The notes beneath the pieces were generated by a model. The model was not told the origin of the DNA, made no database searches, and saw only the letters and a program-made list of their open reading frames with translations. Source: Desulfococcus multivorans (GTDB lineage Bacteria > Desulfobacterota > Desulfobacteria > Desulfobacterales > Desulfococcaceae). From it: a DNA stretch of 64,000 nt. Made by a program: the position numbers and the translations under genes. Every line of letters starts with the position of its first letter. The stretch's first letter is position 1. Below are positions 24,924 to 35,280 of the stretch, piece after piece. The DNA lies in contig NZ_CP015381.1 of assembly GCF_001854245.1 (NCBI RefSeq), positions 1,204,001 to 1,268,000 on the forward strand, read 5' to 3'.

Positions 24924-26557
24924 GAACCCTTTACGGCAATACGGAAGACCTTAAGGCAGACCATATTCGCCGGCTGGAAAATCTTTGCCGGCGAAAAGTA
25001 CCGGATCGCTTTATCATTACGCCGGAATTGGCTAGAGATATCGCCCGTCTGTCCCATGAGATTCATCGTCAGGTCGGCCTTCTTATCGAACGATCCGGAA
25101 AGATCGTCGCGGTGATCGTCGGGGACGCCCACAAGATTGTTATCCCTGAAACCGGCGCTTATCACACCCTCCCCGGAAGGCTCAAAGGGCTCCGTTGCGT
25201 TCATACTCACCTCAAGGACGAACCGCTTACAGCCGATGACCTCACGGACCTTGCTTTGCTGCGGCTCGACTTGATGGCGGCGGTGACGCTCACCCCCGAA
25301 GGGGGCGTTCGAAGTGTTCATGCCGCCCATATCCTTCCCCAGGGCCCTCCCGATGCGCCATATCGGATTCTCGATCCCTTGCCGCCCCACCGGCTTGACG
25401 TTGGATTCGCCGAGATCATTCGGGCGTTGGAAAGTGAGCTCGCCCAGATCCGATCCCTTTATACTGCTGAAAAGGGTGAAGAGCGGGCCGTTCTGGTGAG
25501 CGTCTCCACTGCTCCCAGGAAGATCGCGGAAGATTCGTTGGCCGAACTGAAAGAACTGGCAATATCCAGTGGAATAGAGGTAGTGGAAGTCGTACTGCAA
25601 CAACGCAAGAAGGCCGATCCTCGATTTCTCATCGGTCGAGGCAAGCTTCAGGACCTGAACCTTCTCGCGCTCCAGAAAGGTATTTCGCTCATTATCTTCG
25701 ATCAGGAGCTCAACGCCTCCCAGATTCGCTCCATTGCGGACCAAATAGAGCTCAAGGTCATCGATCGGACTCAGCTCATTCTTGATATATTTGCTCAACG
25801 GGCTCAGACTCGGGAAGGCAAGCTTCAGGTGGAGCTGGCTCAACTCAAGTATCTGCTACCTCGACTGGTGACCAAAAATACGGCTATGTCCCGTCTTACC
25901 GGAGGGATCGGAGGGCGGGGGCCGGGAGAAACAAAGCTGGAAATCAATCGCAGGCGGGTTCGGCAGCGCATCAACCAACTCGAAAAAGCTCTGCAGGCGG
26001 TGATCAGGCACCGATCACGTCAGAAAGCACGGAGAACGAAGAAGGGGCTGCCCGTCATCTCCATTATCGGCTACACCAATGCTGGAAAGTCAACGCTTCT
26101 TAATACCCTTACCCAAAGCGACGTTCTGGCGGAAGACCGCCTTTTCGCCACTCTTGATCCCTCGAGTCGGCGGCTCCGATTTCCAAGAGACGTCGAGGTG
26201 ATCATAACGGACACTGTGGGATTCATCCGAGAGCTCCCCAAAGACCTCATGGTCGCCTTCCGGGCGACCCTTGAGGAACTTCAAAGTGCCGATCTTCTTT
26301 TGCATGTCGTGGACGTCAGCAATCCGAGATGCCAGGAACAGATCCGTTCTGTGGAACGCATCCTTTCGGATCTCGATCTTCAGCATATCAAGGTTCTCCG
26401 GGTTCTCAACAAGATTGACCTGATTTCGGCCGAAGACCTGGACCGCCGGATCCGGACGTTGGGCGGTTTCCCCGTTTCCGCCGTGAACCGGAGCACTCTC
26501 GTGCCCCTTACGGAAAAAATGGCGGAAGAAATCGAAAAACTGTCATCTATTACTTGA
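24920..26557 (+). CDS. hflX: Ribosome-associated GTPase HflX, N-terminally extended
   Basis: GTPase that splits stalled 70S ribosomes. The HflX domain runs from about residue 190 (FLIGRGKLQDLNLLALQKG) through the GGIGGRGPGETKLEINRRR linker. The G domain has G1 GYTNAGKSTL, G3 DTVG with FIRELPKDLMVAFRATLEEL, and G4 NKID. At 545 residues it is over 100 longer than E. coli HflX; the extra N-terminal part (about 1-185) has VGDAHKIVIPE and VHTHL, an N-domain seen in a subset of bacteria. It overlaps dnaB by 4 bp, so expression is coupled. Confidence 0.94.
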   Translation: MRTLYGNTEDLKADHIRRLENLCRRKVPDRFIITPELARDIARLSHEIHRQVGLLIERSGKIVAVIVGDAHKIVIPETGAYHTLPGRLKGLRCVHTHLKDEPLTADDLTDLALLRLDLMAAVTLTPEGGVRSVHAAHILPQGPPDAPYRILDPLPPHRLDVGFAEIIRALESELAQIRSLYTAEKGEERAVLVSVSTAPRKIAEDSLAELKELAISSGIEVVEVVLQQRKKADPRFLIGRGKLQDLNLLALQKGISLIIFDQELNASQIRSIADQIELKVIDRTQLILDIFAQRAQTREGKLQVELAQLKYLLPRLVTKNTAMSRLTGGIGGRGPGETKLEINRRRVRQRINQLEKALQAVIRHRSRQKARRTKKGLPVISIIGYTNAGKSTLLNTLTQSDVLAEDRLFATLDPSSRRLRFPRDVEVIITDTVGFIRELPKDLMVAFRATLEELQSADLLLHVVDVSNPRCQEQIRSVERILSDLDLQHIKVLRVLNKIDLISAEDLDRRIRTLGGFPVSAVNRSTLVPLTEKMAEEIEKLSSIT

Positions 26558-26589
26558 CATCCGCTATAAAATATATATTTTGATTTCTT

Positions 26590-27378
26590 ATGGACCTCGA
26601 AAATATTAAAAGAGTCGGTGTTGCTGCAGCCCTATCGGGCGGAGCCGTCCTTCGGTCCTACCTCGGAAATCTCTCTGCCATTGAAAAAAAAGGAGCCATC
26701 GATCTCGTAACAGAGGCGGATATCGGCTCCGAAAAAACAATCATTCAGACTATCCGACAGCATTTCCCGGATCATGCCATCCTGGCGGAAGAAAGCGGGA
26801 CGGATCCTGGTATGCCTGAATACCGATGGATTATCGATCCCCTGGATGGTACAACCAATTTCGCTCACCAATTGCCTATTTTTGCGGTTTCCATCGCCTT
26901 TTCCTACCGGGATGAGATTAGCGTGGGGATCGTCGTGAACCCGATATCGGGCGAACTGTTTACGGCTGTCCGAGGGCAGGGTGCCTTGTTGAACGGGCGG
27001 CCCATACACGTGTCGGATAGTCTATCTGTTTCGGAGAGTCTCCTGGTAACGGGATTTCCGTACAATTTTGGTGACATTCTGGAATCCGTTGTCGAACGTT
27101 TCAGATCCTGCCTGACGGCTTCACGAGGTGTCAGGCGTCTGGGGGCTGCAGCTCTGGATCTCTGTTTTGTTGCCTGCGGCCGCTTCGACGGTTTTTGGGA
27201 AGAAAATCTGAAACCGTGGGATACCGCCGCCGGGATGCTGATCGTGACGGAAGCGGGCGGACGGGTAACCGATTTCAAAGGGGGGAAATACGGTGTTGGC
27301 GACCGGGAAATTCTGGCCACCAACGGATGCATTCACCGTGAACTGATGTCACTATTGGAGTTAAAGGAAAAACTATGA
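26590..27378 (+). CDS. suhB: Inositol monophosphatase family protein
   Basis: Mg2+-dependent phosphatase fold of 262 residues. Metal ligands are visible: ILAEESG (E), WIIDPLDGTTNFAHQLP (DPLDGT), and the C-terminal FWEENLKPWDTAAGMLIVTEAGG. In enterobacteria SuhB also acts in rRNA transcription antitermination; here either role is possible. It is preceded 32 bp upstream by hflX and overlaps the next small gene by 4 bp, so dnaB, hflX, suhB and the small gene probably form one operon. Confidence 0.92.
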   Translation: MDLENIKRVGVAAALSGGAVLRSYLGNLSAIEKKGAIDLVTEADIGSEKTIIQTIRQHFPDHAILAEESGTDPGMPEYRWIIDPLDGTTNFAHQLPIFAVSIAFSYRDEISVGIVVNPISGELFTAVRGQGALLNGRPIHVSDSLSVSESLLVTGFPYNFGDILESVVERFRSCLTASRGVRRLGAAALDLCFVACGRFDGFWEENLKPWDTAAGMLIVTEAGGRVTDFKGGKYGVGDREILATNGCIHRELMSLLELKEKL

Positions 27379-27569
27379 AGCAGAGTGGTAAAAAGGTTTC
27401 GTTAAATGATCATCTGGGGTGTTTCGGTGAATTCAATCTGGGAGATCCGATTTGCAGGAAGATGTGTTCCCTGAACATTCGTTGTGCCATCGAACGAGAA
27501 CAGAACGATCAACTGGAGTTGCTGGAGGATCTGATATCGACTGATATGATGTATATCAAGATCCAATAA
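27375..27569 (+). CDS. Small Cys-containing conserved protein
   Basis: A 64-residue soluble protein that overlaps suhB by 4 bp (ATGA). Its four cysteines are in LGCFGEF and in ICRKMCSLNIRCAIE, suggesting a metal site. The C-terminal third is acidic and helical (NDQLELLEDLIS). I do not know a named family, although I recall similar short proteins in related sulfate reducers. The tight overlap and ordered Cys pattern support a real gene. Confidence 0.65.
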   Translation: MKQSGKKVSLNDHLGCFGEFNLGDPICRKMCSLNIRCAIEREQNDQLELLEDLISTDMMYIKIQ

Positions 27570-27592
27570 TTTCATTTGGTCAAGTCCTTGAA

Positions 27593-27610
27593 GCCGGCCA
27601 TCGGGCCGGC
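27593..27610 (+). terminator. Hairpin between convergent suhB operon and dnaA
   Basis: GCCGGCC-ATCG-GGCCGGC is a perfect 7-bp stem with a four-base loop, in the 134-bp gap between convergent operons. There is no T tract on either strand, so intrinsic termination is uncertain. Confidence 0.45.
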
Positions 27611-27703
27611 ACCGACATTTCGCTTGATATTTTCCTGACCCTTCCGTTCATTTCCCACAGCGTTTGTCATCCCCTGTTTACTTTACACGGTAGGCTTTTG
27701 CTC

Positions 27704-29053
27704 CTAATGGGATTCAATACGCTCGCAAAGGAATTCCAGCTGCTTTTTCAAAGAGCCGTCTGAACGGATGCCTTTCTCGACGGCGGCAATAGAGTGAAGG
27801 GCTGTTCCGTGGTATCGGTTGAAGCTTTTTCCGATGGCCTGAAGCGGTTGATCGGTATATTTTCTCGCAAGGTAGATGGCTACCTGGCGGGGCCGGACGA
27901 TGGCCCGCTTTCTCGATGGTGAGACAATTTCCTCTACAGAGATCTTGAACTGTCTGCACACCAGTTTTTTGATATAGTCTACAGTAATAGCTTGTTTTCT
28001 TTGGGTAATGTTTCTAACCACGCTCTCTGCAAGCCTCAGATCGATGGGCTCTCCAAGAAGGGATGCCTTGGCGGTTACGCCGATAAGGCCGCTTTCGAGC
28101 TGGCGAACGTTTTCAGATAACTCTCCGGCAAGATACTCTGTGACCGACGACGGCAACATGCACCCATGCTCCACCATCTTTCTTTTGAGAATCTTGATCC
28201 GAGTCTGAAAATCAGGGATCTCGATGTGGGATATAAGGCTCCGTGCCAGGCGAGATTTGAGTTGTTCGCTCATGTTTGGAATTTCGGCAGGCAGATGACA
28301 ACTGGTAAAGATGATTTTTTTGTCTGCATCGATAAGATAGTCAAGCGCCTGAGCAAGCTCCATCTGGGTTCGCTCTTTTCCGGTCAGAAAATGGACATCC
28401 TCCAGGAGCAGCACGTCACACTGATTACGGTATTTAAGCTTGAACTGCTCAATGGCATCGTTGCGGAAGGCCCGGATCATCTCATTGGTGAAATCCTCGG
28501 CTGTGATGTAATAAACGTTCTCCGTTGGAAAGTGTGATAGAATATGGTGCCCGATGGCCTGGGACAGGTGACTTTTACCCAGGCCCGTCTGAGACATGAG
28601 GAACAGGGAGTTGTGGTTGATGCCTTGCCTTGACGCCAAAGAAAGTGCTGCTGAATAGGCAAAATTGCTGTTGCTGCCAACAACGAAACGGTCGAACGTA
28701 AAATTTTTCCGGAGGAGCCGCCCGCTGGAAGGGGGCGGCGGCATCGACGGCAACTCCAGTTGGGGCTCGATCCTCAGTTCATTGGCATCGGATCTTCGCC
28801 GGACTGAATTCTGTCGGGAAGCAATTTCGATGCTGATGGAGCAGTTTTTGCCCGTGTCTTTCTTGAAGAGGGCTTCGATCATGGCGCCATAGTGATCCAT
28901 GACACGCTTTTTGGCAAAAAAATTCGGACAGGAGAGCACGATCGTGTTTCCGTCGGCTTTGACGAATTCGACGGGTTCGATCCACATTCTAAAGCTGTGG
29001 GCGGGAATCTCCTTTTTGACGACAGCCTTAACGTTTTTCCAGATATCTTCCAT
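27704..29053 (-). CDS. dnaA: Chromosomal replication initiator DnaA, divergent recognition motif
   Basis: AAA+ initiator of 449 residues. Domain I starts MEDIWKNVKAVVKKEIP, a short linker follows, and the AAA+ domain opens with FTFDRFVVGSNSNFAYSAAL. Walker A reads SQTGLGKSH and Walker B LLLEDVHFL (canonical LLIDDI). Domain IV has RQVAIYLARKYTDQPLQAIG but then FNRYHGTALHS where most DnaA proteins have FGGRDHTTVLHA (bases 27791-27826). The residues that read the DnaA box are therefore changed and one residue is missing. It could be the sole initiator of a divergent lineage or a paralogue. No dnaN, recF or gyrB adjoins it. Confidence 0.9.
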   Translation of the reverse strand: MEDIWKNVKAVVKKEIPAHSFRMWIEPVEFVKADGNTIVLSCPNFFAKKRVMDHYGAMIEALFKKDTGKNCSISIEIASRQNSVRRRSDANELRIEPQLELPSMPPPPSSGRLLRKNFTFDRFVVGSNSNFAYSAALSLASRQGINHNSLFLMSQTGLGKSHLSQAIGHHILSHFPTENVYYITAEDFTNEMIRAFRNDAIEQFKLKYRNQCDVLLLEDVHFLTGKERTQMELAQALDYLIDADKKIIFTSCHLPAEIPNMSEQLKSRLARSLISHIEIPDFQTRIKILKRKMVEHGCMLPSSVTEYLAGELSENVRQLESGLIGVTAKASLLGEPIDLRLAESVVRNITQRKQAITVDYIKKLVCRQFKISVEEIVSPSRKRAIVRPRQVAIYLARKYTDQPLQAIGKSFNRYHGTALHSIAAVEKGIRSDGSLKKQLEFLCERIESH

Positions 29054-29596
29054 TGGACAATACGCTTCCTTATTGCTTACGCAACCGATTTAAACCCTTA
29101 AACTATTCGTTGTATTCGTCGTGGATGTACGTTTAGGCTAATTATGGCCCAAATACCGGAGGATGGTCTGATGTATCAAACAACATGGACTCCTCTAATA
29201 TGCGATTTGTCCAAGAGCGTCAAATCGGATGAATCGGGCTGTATCAACATTTCAGGGTACGGAAAATTTATTTGGTAATAGTCTGAATAAATTGGTTATA
29301 TGTGTTTTTCAGTTTGCAACTCTCCATAAATACACCCTTTTTCACCGTCCGATTTATCTTCAAGTATTTTAAGGGCATCGGCGAGGAATTTTTGAAAAAA
29401 GCCATATCGCCATCAACTCACAATTTTAATATATCTTTTGTTTTCATTGAATATCATCGTTTTATGAGCGAACAACCGCATTTCGATCTGGAATAATTCG
29501 TTTGAAAAAGCATGACAGGCGGGCTAAAATATTTTTTAAAAGGACGTCAACGGCTGCCTCCTCATCATCGCAAATCATTGAACAACGGACCTTCTT
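29054..29596. other. AT-rich intergenic region between divergent dnaA and uvrA
   Basis: About 540 bp, AT-rich, with no coding frame I trust. Such a place could hold oriC, but I found no cluster of the canonical DnaA box TTATCCACA or close variants. Given the changed recognition motif of this DnaA, canonical boxes might not be expected. It should also hold promoters for dnaA and uvrA, which I could not assign. Confidence 0.4.
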
Positions 29597-32458
29597 ATGA
29601 CATCGGATAAAATCATCATTCAGGGGGCAAGGCATCATAATCTTAAAAACATCGATGTGGAAATCCCGCGACACAAATTGGTGGTGGTGACCGGTCTGTC
29701 CGGCTCGGGAAAGTCCACGCTGGCCTTCGATACCCTATATGCAGAGGGACAACGCCGGTTTGTGGAGTCCCTGTCGGCATATGCCCGACAGTTTCTGGAG
29801 CGTATGGATAAACCGGAGGTGGATCTGATAGACGGTCTTTCCCCCGCCATCGCCATTCAGCAAAAGGCCCCAGGCCATAACCCTCGATCGACCGTGGGAA
29901 CCATCACCGAAATCCATGATTATCTCAGGTTGCTCTTTGCGAGGATCGGACGGAGTTACTGTCACCGATGCGGGCGCCCTGTTTCGGCCCAATCTATAGA
30001 CCAGATTGTCGACCAGGTGACGGCTTTTCCGGAACAGACGCGGATTCTTATCCTCGGGCCGCTGGTGTCTAATCAGAAAGGGCGTCACGAAAAACGCCTG
30101 AGGCAACTTCAAAAGCAGGGCTTTTCCAAGGTCCGAATCGACGGTGAAGTCATGGATATCGAGGCGTCGGATGGGTTGGAACAGCATCAGAGGCATACCA
30201 TCGATGTCGTTGTCGATCGCCTGGTGATCAAACCGGGCATCAGCAATCGGCTGGCCGACTCCCTGGAACTGGCCATGGCCCAATCCGATGGTCGGGTGGC
30301 TGTCGATATCATGGGCGGCGAGACCATCCTCTTCAGCGAGCATGCGGCCTGTACCTATTGCAACATCAGCCTTCCGGAGCTCTCTCCCGCCAGTTTTTCC
30401 TTCAATTCCCCACAGGGCGCCTGCGCTAAATGCGACGGTCTGGGGGTGGCCAGTGAACTGGATCCTGAGTTGATCGTTCCCAACCCCGATCTTAATCTGC
30501 GGGAAGGCGCGGTGAAGGTATGGGCCCATCGAAGTTCGGTACAATTCATGGATTTTCTGGAGGCGCTGACGAGATACTACGGCGTCGATATCTACACGCC
30601 TTACAAAGATCTTCCGGAATCCTTTAAAACGGTATTGATGCATGGGTCCGGCGACGTGGAGATCCCTTTTTTTTTCGAGCGGAAAAATCGGCGGGTCGTT
30701 TACCGAAAACGCTTTGAAGGGATTATTCCCAAACTGGCCCGCCGATACATCGAAACCGATTCTCAGCAGTCAAGAGATGAGATTGAACAGTACATGAACG
30801 TCCGGCCTTGCGAAGCCTGCCGAGGAGACCGGTTGAACCCTGCTTCGTTGGCCGTCAGGGTCGGTGGCCGGAACATCGCTGAAGTAACGCGTTTTACCAT
30901 CAGCCAGGCGCATGATTATTTTGCGGCCCTGGCCGGTGAACTCACGGAGAAAGATGCGGTCATTGCACAGAACATTTTGAAGGAAATTACGGACCGGCTT
31001 GGGTTTCTGAATAATATCGGGCTGGGCTATCTGACCCTGGAGCGACCGGCAAGCAGTTTGTCGGGCGGGGAATCTCAGCGCATCCGTCTGGCCACCCAGA
31101 TCGGATCCAAGCTTACGGGGGTTCTCTATGTGTTGGACGAGCCCAGTATCGGACTTCATCAACGGGACAACCGGCGGCTTCTTGCCACCCTTCTTCAAAT
31201 GCGGGATTTGGGAAATACGGTGTTGGTGGTGGAACATGACGAGGAGATGATCCGAGCTGCCGATCATGTGGTGGATATGGGGCCGGGAGCCGGCGTCTGG
31301 GGCGGCGAGGTGGTCTTTTCGGGTCACCCCGACCGTTTGGTGGAGGCGGAGACTTCCCTGACGGGTCAATATCTGGCCGGGAAAAAGTGTATCGAGGTGC
31401 CGACGGCTCGTCGAGCCGGCGATGGACGGCAAATTATCGTGAAAGGGGCCAGAGCCCGCAATCTCAAAAATATCGACGCGATCTTTCCCCTGGGATGCTT
31501 GATTTGTGTAACGGGCGTTTCCGGATCCGGCAAATCGACCCTGGTTCTGGAGACCCTCCACAGGATTCTCGTTCAGAGGCTCCATCGAAACCGCATTCGT
31601 GCAGGGGCCTGTGACGCAGTCTCCGGGACTGAATACGTCGACAGGGTGATTCATATCGACCAGTCGCCCATCGGCCGAACGCCCCGTTCCAATCCAGGAA
31701 CCTATACCGGGGTCTTCACCCACATCCGTGAGGTATTTGCCGAGACGCCCGAGGCCCGGATGCGAGGGTATAAAGCCGGTCGGTTCAGTTTCAACGTCAA
31801 GGGCGGTCGGTGCGAGTCCTGCCAGGGGGACGGCATCATCAAGATCGAGATGCATTTTTTGCCGGATGTTTACGTGGTCTGTGACGTCTGCCGGGGAAAG
31901 CGGTATAACCGAGAGACTCTCGAGGTCCGCTACAAGGGTAAGACCATCTCCGAAATCCTCAACATGACCATTGATCAGGCTTTGGAATTTTTCGAAAGAA
32001 TTCCGGCCATTCGTAACAAGCTTCAGACCCTTTCAGCGGTGGGGCTTGGGTATCTTCAGATCGGGCAACAGGCCACCACCCTGTCCGGTGGGGAGGCCCA
32101 GCGGGTGAAACTGGCAAAGGAACTCAGTCGCCGGGCGACAGGGAACACCGTTTATTTTCTGGATGAACCCACTACGGGTCTTCATATGGACGATATCCGC
32201 AAGCTGCTTGACGTTCTGAATCGACTGGTGGACATGGGGAATACGGTGATTGTCATCGAACACCATTTGGACGTCATCAAAACCGCCGACTATATCATTG
32301 ATCTGGGACCCGAAGGCGGGGACGCCGGCGGCCGGATCGTTGCTTGCGGAACACCGGAGGCCGTGGCGACGGCGGACGCTTCCCATACCGGACGATTTCT
32401 GAAGAAGATGATCCAGAGAGGGCTCTGTGGGGGCAAGTCCCATCCGGAACCCCCTTGA
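29597..32458 (+). CDS. uvrA: Excinuclease ABC subunit A
   Basis: Damage-recognition ATPase of nucleotide excision repair; 953 residues, normal length. The first ABC module has Walker [16 protein letters not shown] (residues 33-47), the first zinc module [11 protein letters not shown], and the zinc finger [19 protein letters not shown] with ACAKCDGLG. The first signature is [19 protein letters not shown] and the second is [18 protein letters not shown]. Between them are a second Walker [12 protein letters not shown] and the Cys4 finger CESCQGDG...[10 protein letters not shown]. The upstream neighbour is divergent dnaA; the downstream paaK is 65 bp away. Confidence 0.98.
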   Translation: MTSDKIIIQGARHHNLKNIDVEIPRHKLVVVTGLSGSGKSTLAFDTLYAEGQRRFVESLSAYARQFLERMDKPEVDLIDGLSPAIAIQQKAPGHNPRSTVGTITEIHDYLRLLFARIGRSYCHRCGRPVSAQSIDQIVDQVTAFPEQTRILILGPLVSNQKGRHEKRLRQLQKQGFSKVRIDGEVMDIEASDGLEQHQRHTIDVVVDRLVIKPGISNRLADSLELAMAQSDGRVAVDIMGGETILFSEHAACTYCNISLPELSPASFSFNSPQGACAKCDGLGVASELDPELIVPNPDLNLREGAVKVWAHRSSVQFMDFLEALTRYYGVDIYTPYKDLPESFKTVLMHGSGDVEIPFFFERKNRRVVYRKRFEGIIPKLARRYIETDSQQSRDEIEQYMNVRPCEACRGDRLNPASLAVRVGGRNIAEVTRFTISQAHDYFAALAGELTEKDAVIAQNILKEITDRLGFLNNIGLGYLTLERPASSLSGGESQRIRLATQIGSKLTGVLYVLDEPSIGLHQRDNRRLLATLLQMRDLGNTVLVVEHDEEMIRAADHVVDMGPGAGVWGGEVVFSGHPDRLVEAETSLTGQYLAGKKCIEVPTARRAGDGRQIIVKGARARNLKNIDAIFPLGCLICVTGVSGSGKSTLVLETLHRILVQRLHRNRIRAGACDAVSGTEYVDRVIHIDQSPIGRTPRSNPGTYTGVFTHIREVFAETPEARMRGYKAGRFSFNVKGGRCESCQGDGIIKIEMHFLPDVYVVCDVCRGKRYNRETLEVRYKGKTISEILNMTIDQALEFFERIPAIRNKLQTLSAVGLGYLQIGQQATTLSGGEAQRVKLAKELSRRATGNTVYFLDEPTTGLHMDDIRKLLDVLNRLVDMGNTVIVIEHHLDVIKTADYIIDLGPEGGDAGGRIVACGTPEAVATADASHTGRFLKKMIQRGLCGGKSHPEPP

Positions 32459-32523
32459 CCTTTTCCGCCGTCGATGCCATAGAACAACGACATTTTTTTA
32501 GACCCCTCGAAACGGGAGACATC

Positions 32524-33831
32524 ATGCCGAGACAACGCTTTATGCCCAAATTCAATACTGAAGCGGAGCTTCTGAATCACCAGCTCTCGGGTTTGAAATG
32601 GACCGTGGCCCATGCCTACAGCGGATCACCAGTCTATCGGGCCAAACTGGCTGCTGCAGGAGTGGCACCGCAGGACATTCAATCGCTTACGGATATTCGA
32701 AAACTGCCGTTTACCGATGCGGAGGATCTCAAGGACGGCTATCCTTTCCCCCTGCGCGCCGTGCCCTTCGAAAAAATCGTCCGGATTCACTCGAGCAGCG
32801 GCACCACCGGTCGGCGCAAAAACCTTTGCTATACCCAAAAGGATATAGACGACTGGGTCCATTTTTTTGCCAGAGCTTACGAGATGGCCGGGGTTACCCC
32901 TGAAGACCGGGTTCAGATCGCCGTCGGTTACGGCGTATGGACCGCCGGTGTGGGATTTCAACTGGCCTGCGAAAAGCTGGGCGCCATGGCGTTGCCTGTA
33001 GGGCCCGGTAATGTGGATCTCCAGTGCCAGTTCCTGGTGGACATGCAGAGTACCGTACTTTGCTGCACGGCTTCCATGGGGCTTTTGATGGCTGAGGAGG
33101 CGAAGCGTCGGGGTCTCGCTCGGAAGATTAATCTCAAGAAGGTGATCTATGGTTCCGAACGATCGTCGGTTTCCATGCGCAAGAAGATTTCCGAACTTTT
33201 CAACGGTGCCGAGCTTTTCGACATCACCGGATTGACGGAGCTCTATGGGCCGGGGACGGGCATTGAGTGCCCGGATCACGACTGCATTCACTACTGGGCG
33301 GATTATTACATCCTGGAGATCGTCGATCCCCACACCCTGACACCCGTTCCCGACGGCGAATGGGGGGAGATGGTGGTGACGACTCTCTGCAAAGAGGCCG
33401 TCCCCCTGATCCGATATCGAACCCACGATATCACCCGAATCATTCCCGGGCCGTGTACGTGTGGATCGATAATGCCGCGGCACTCACGCATCTCGGGCAG
33501 AACGGACGACATGTTTATCTTCCGGGCGGTCAACATCTACCCTTCTACTATTGACGCCATCATTTCAGATGTTTCAGGACTGGGGTCCGAATACCAAATC
33601 CATCTGTCCCGGGACGCCTCCGAGCGCGGGGTGATGCATCTCATCGTGGAACGGGCGGACGGCGTTCACGACCGCCGTTCCGAGGATCTTGCCGTCGAAG
33701 TGCAGCAGCGAATTAGGAAAAAGGTTCTGGTGACGCCGTCGGTGGAAATTGTCGCGTATGGGACGCTTCCTCGATCGGAACGCAAGAGCTGCAGGGTTTT
33801 TGACACCCGGATTCAGGATCCCATTGTGTAG
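32524..33831 (+). CDS. paaK: Phenylacetate-CoA ligase family AMP-forming enzyme
   Basis: Activates phenylacetate or a related aryl acid to its CoA thioester with ATP. Characteristic segments are IRKLPFTDAEDLKDGYPF, the phosphate-binding loop HSSSGTTGRRK (about residues 91-101), TGLTELYGPGTGIEC, IRYRTHDI and the C-terminal SGRTDDMFIFRAVNIYPS. The length of 435 residues fits PaaK. I use ATG 32524, after CGGGAGACATC; a longer frame from 32344 runs into uvrA and is not conserved. In sulfate reducers several PaaK-like paralogues exist, including indolepyruvate-linked ones, so the natural substrate is open. Confidence 0.88.
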   Translation: MPRQRFMPKFNTEAELLNHQLSGLKWTVAHAYSGSPVYRAKLAAAGVAPQDIQSLTDIRKLPFTDAEDLKDGYPFPLRAVPFEKIVRIHSSSGTTGRRKNLCYTQKDIDDWVHFFARAYEMAGVTPEDRVQIAVGYGVWTAGVGFQLACEKLGAMALPVGPGNVDLQCQFLVDMQSTVLCCTASMGLLMAEEAKRRGLARKINLKKVIYGSERSSVSMRKKISELFNGAELFDITGLTELYGPGTGIECPDHDCIHYWADYYILEIVDPHTLTPVPDGEWGEMVVTTLCKEAVPLIRYRTHDITRIIPGPCTCGSIMPRHSRISGRTDDMFIFRAVNIYPSTIDAIISDVSGLGSEYQIHLSRDASERGVMHLIVERADGVHDRRSEDLAVEVQQRIRKKVLVTPSVEIVAYGTLPRSERKSCRVFDTRIQDPIV

Positions 33832-33858
33832 GGAACGTCAGTGACAGGAAAACGAGAC

Positions 33859-35163
33859 ATGCGATATATGCCCATTGACAGCGATCTTTTTGTTCAAAAT
33901 CGAGTCGCTTTTGCAAAGGCGTTGAAACCGAGGTCCGTTGCGGTGTTCAATTCAAATGACGTACCGCCCAAAAGTGCCGACGGCGTTCGACGATTTGTCC
34001 AGCATACCGATATCTTTTACCTGTCCGGCATCGACCAGGAGGCGTCTACCCTGGTGATCTGTCCGGATGCGTCCGAAGAAAAACATCGGGAGATTCTTTT
34101 TATCCGGGAAACCAATGAACGGATCGCTCTTTGGGAGGGGCCGAAGCACACACAGGAAGAGGCTCGTGAGATTTCGGGTATCCGGACGGTTTACTGGGCA
34201 TCCCAGTTTGAGTCGGTATTCCGCGACCTCGTGCTGTCGTCGGACCGTATCTATCTCAACACCAACGAGCATCTTCGGGCCGATGTGTCGGTGGAAACCC
34301 GGGACGACCGGTTTCTGAAATGGTGTAAGGCGGTCTATCCCCTTCACCGCTATGAACGGTCCGCACCCATTATGCATCGACTGCGAGCGGTGAAGTCACC
34401 CATTGAGAGAGCGCTGATCCAAAAGGCTTGCGATATTACGGGGGCGGCGTTCAGACGGGTGATGGGATTTATCCGGCCGGGTGTGTGGGAGTTCGAGATA
34501 GAGGCGGAAATCTATCATGAGTTCATGAAAAACCGGTCTCGGGGCCCGGCTTATGAACCCATCGTCGCGTCGGGCAAAAATGCCTGCATCCTGCATTACG
34601 TCAGAAACGACCGATTGTGTAAGGCCGGTGATTTGGTGCTGATGGATTTTGGGGCTGAATATGCCAACTACGCCGCAGACCTCACCCGTACAGTTCCGGT
34701 TAACGGACGCTTTACCCCAAGACAGCGAGCCGTATATGACGCGGTGCTTCGGGTTCAACGCTCGGCGATTCGGATGCTGACGCCCGGCAACACACTGAAG
34801 GCTTATCACAAGGCCGTCGGAGGTCTCATGGAGCAGGAGTTGATCGGCCTCGGTCTCCTCGATGACGCCGATGTCAAAGGCCAGGATGAAAATGCCCCCC
34901 TTTACCGTACCTATTTCATGCACGGGACCTCCCATCATCTCGGATTGGACGTCCATGACTACGGGGATGCTTCCCGTGTCTTTGAACCGGGCATGGTGTT
35001 GACCTGCGAGCCCGGCATTTATATCCGGGAGGAAGGCATCGGCGTTCGTACTGAAAACGACATTCTTATCACCGATGATGGGCCGGTCGACTTGATGAGC
35101 GATATACCTGTAGAAGCGGATGAGATCGAGTCGCTTATGGCCGACGGCATGAGGGGAAACTGA
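33859..35163 (+). CDS. M24-family Xaa-Pro aminopeptidase
   Basis: Metallopeptidase with an N-terminal creatinase-like domain (QHTDIFYLSGIDQE at about 52-65) and a C-terminal pita-bread domain. Metal ligands are visible in LMDFGAEYANYAADLTRT (two Asp), HGTSHHLGLDVHD (His), TCEPGIYI (Glu) and GVRTENDILIT (Glu). The 434-residue length is like PepP. I start at ATG 33859, since related proteins begin M(R)Y-PI; GTG 33841 is possible. It lies 27 bp after paaK on the same strand and may be cotranscribed, though a functional link is not obvious. Confidence 0.88.
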   Translation: MRYMPIDSDLFVQNRVAFAKALKPRSVAVFNSNDVPPKSADGVRRFVQHTDIFYLSGIDQEASTLVICPDASEEKHREILFIRETNERIALWEGPKHTQEEAREISGIRTVYWASQFESVFRDLVLSSDRIYLNTNEHLRADVSVETRDDRFLKWCKAVYPLHRYERSAPIMHRLRAVKSPIERALIQKACDITGAAFRRVMGFIRPGVWEFEIEAEIYHEFMKNRSRGPAYEPIVASGKNACILHYVRNDRLCKAGDLVLMDFGAEYANYAADLTRTVPVNGRFTPRQRAVYDAVLRVQRSAIRMLTPGNTLKAYHKAVGGLMEQELIGLGLLDDADVKGQDENAPLYRTYFMHGTSHHLGLDVHDYGDASRVFEPGMVLTCEPGIYIREEGIGVRTENDILITDDGPVDLMSDIPVEADEIESLMADGMRGN

Positions 35164-35171
35164 AATTTTAA

Positions 35172-35200
35172 TTGACAAAAATTTCGGGATGATTTATCGT
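35172..35200 (+). promoter_or_regulatory. Promoter of the PxxKW gene
   Basis: TTGACA at 35172-35177 and TATCGT at 35195-35200 are 17 bp apart. The gene starts 81 bp downstream and has its own terminator, so it looks like an independent transcription unit. Confidence 0.55.
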
Positions 35201-35280
35201 ACCAAATTACGAAAGAAAAGTCTGAAATTAAACACTTCGGGTTTTTCTTGAAGTCCAAGTACATAAGGAGAAATTAAGAG

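Noticed and set aside
29054-29596. Canonical oriC next to dnaA
   Set aside because: AT-rich, but I found no cluster of TTATCCACA-like boxes; origin status is left open rather than called.
30770-31855. Leftward open frame of 361 codons
   Set aside because: Antisense to uvrA; the sense frame has intact ABC and zinc motifs.
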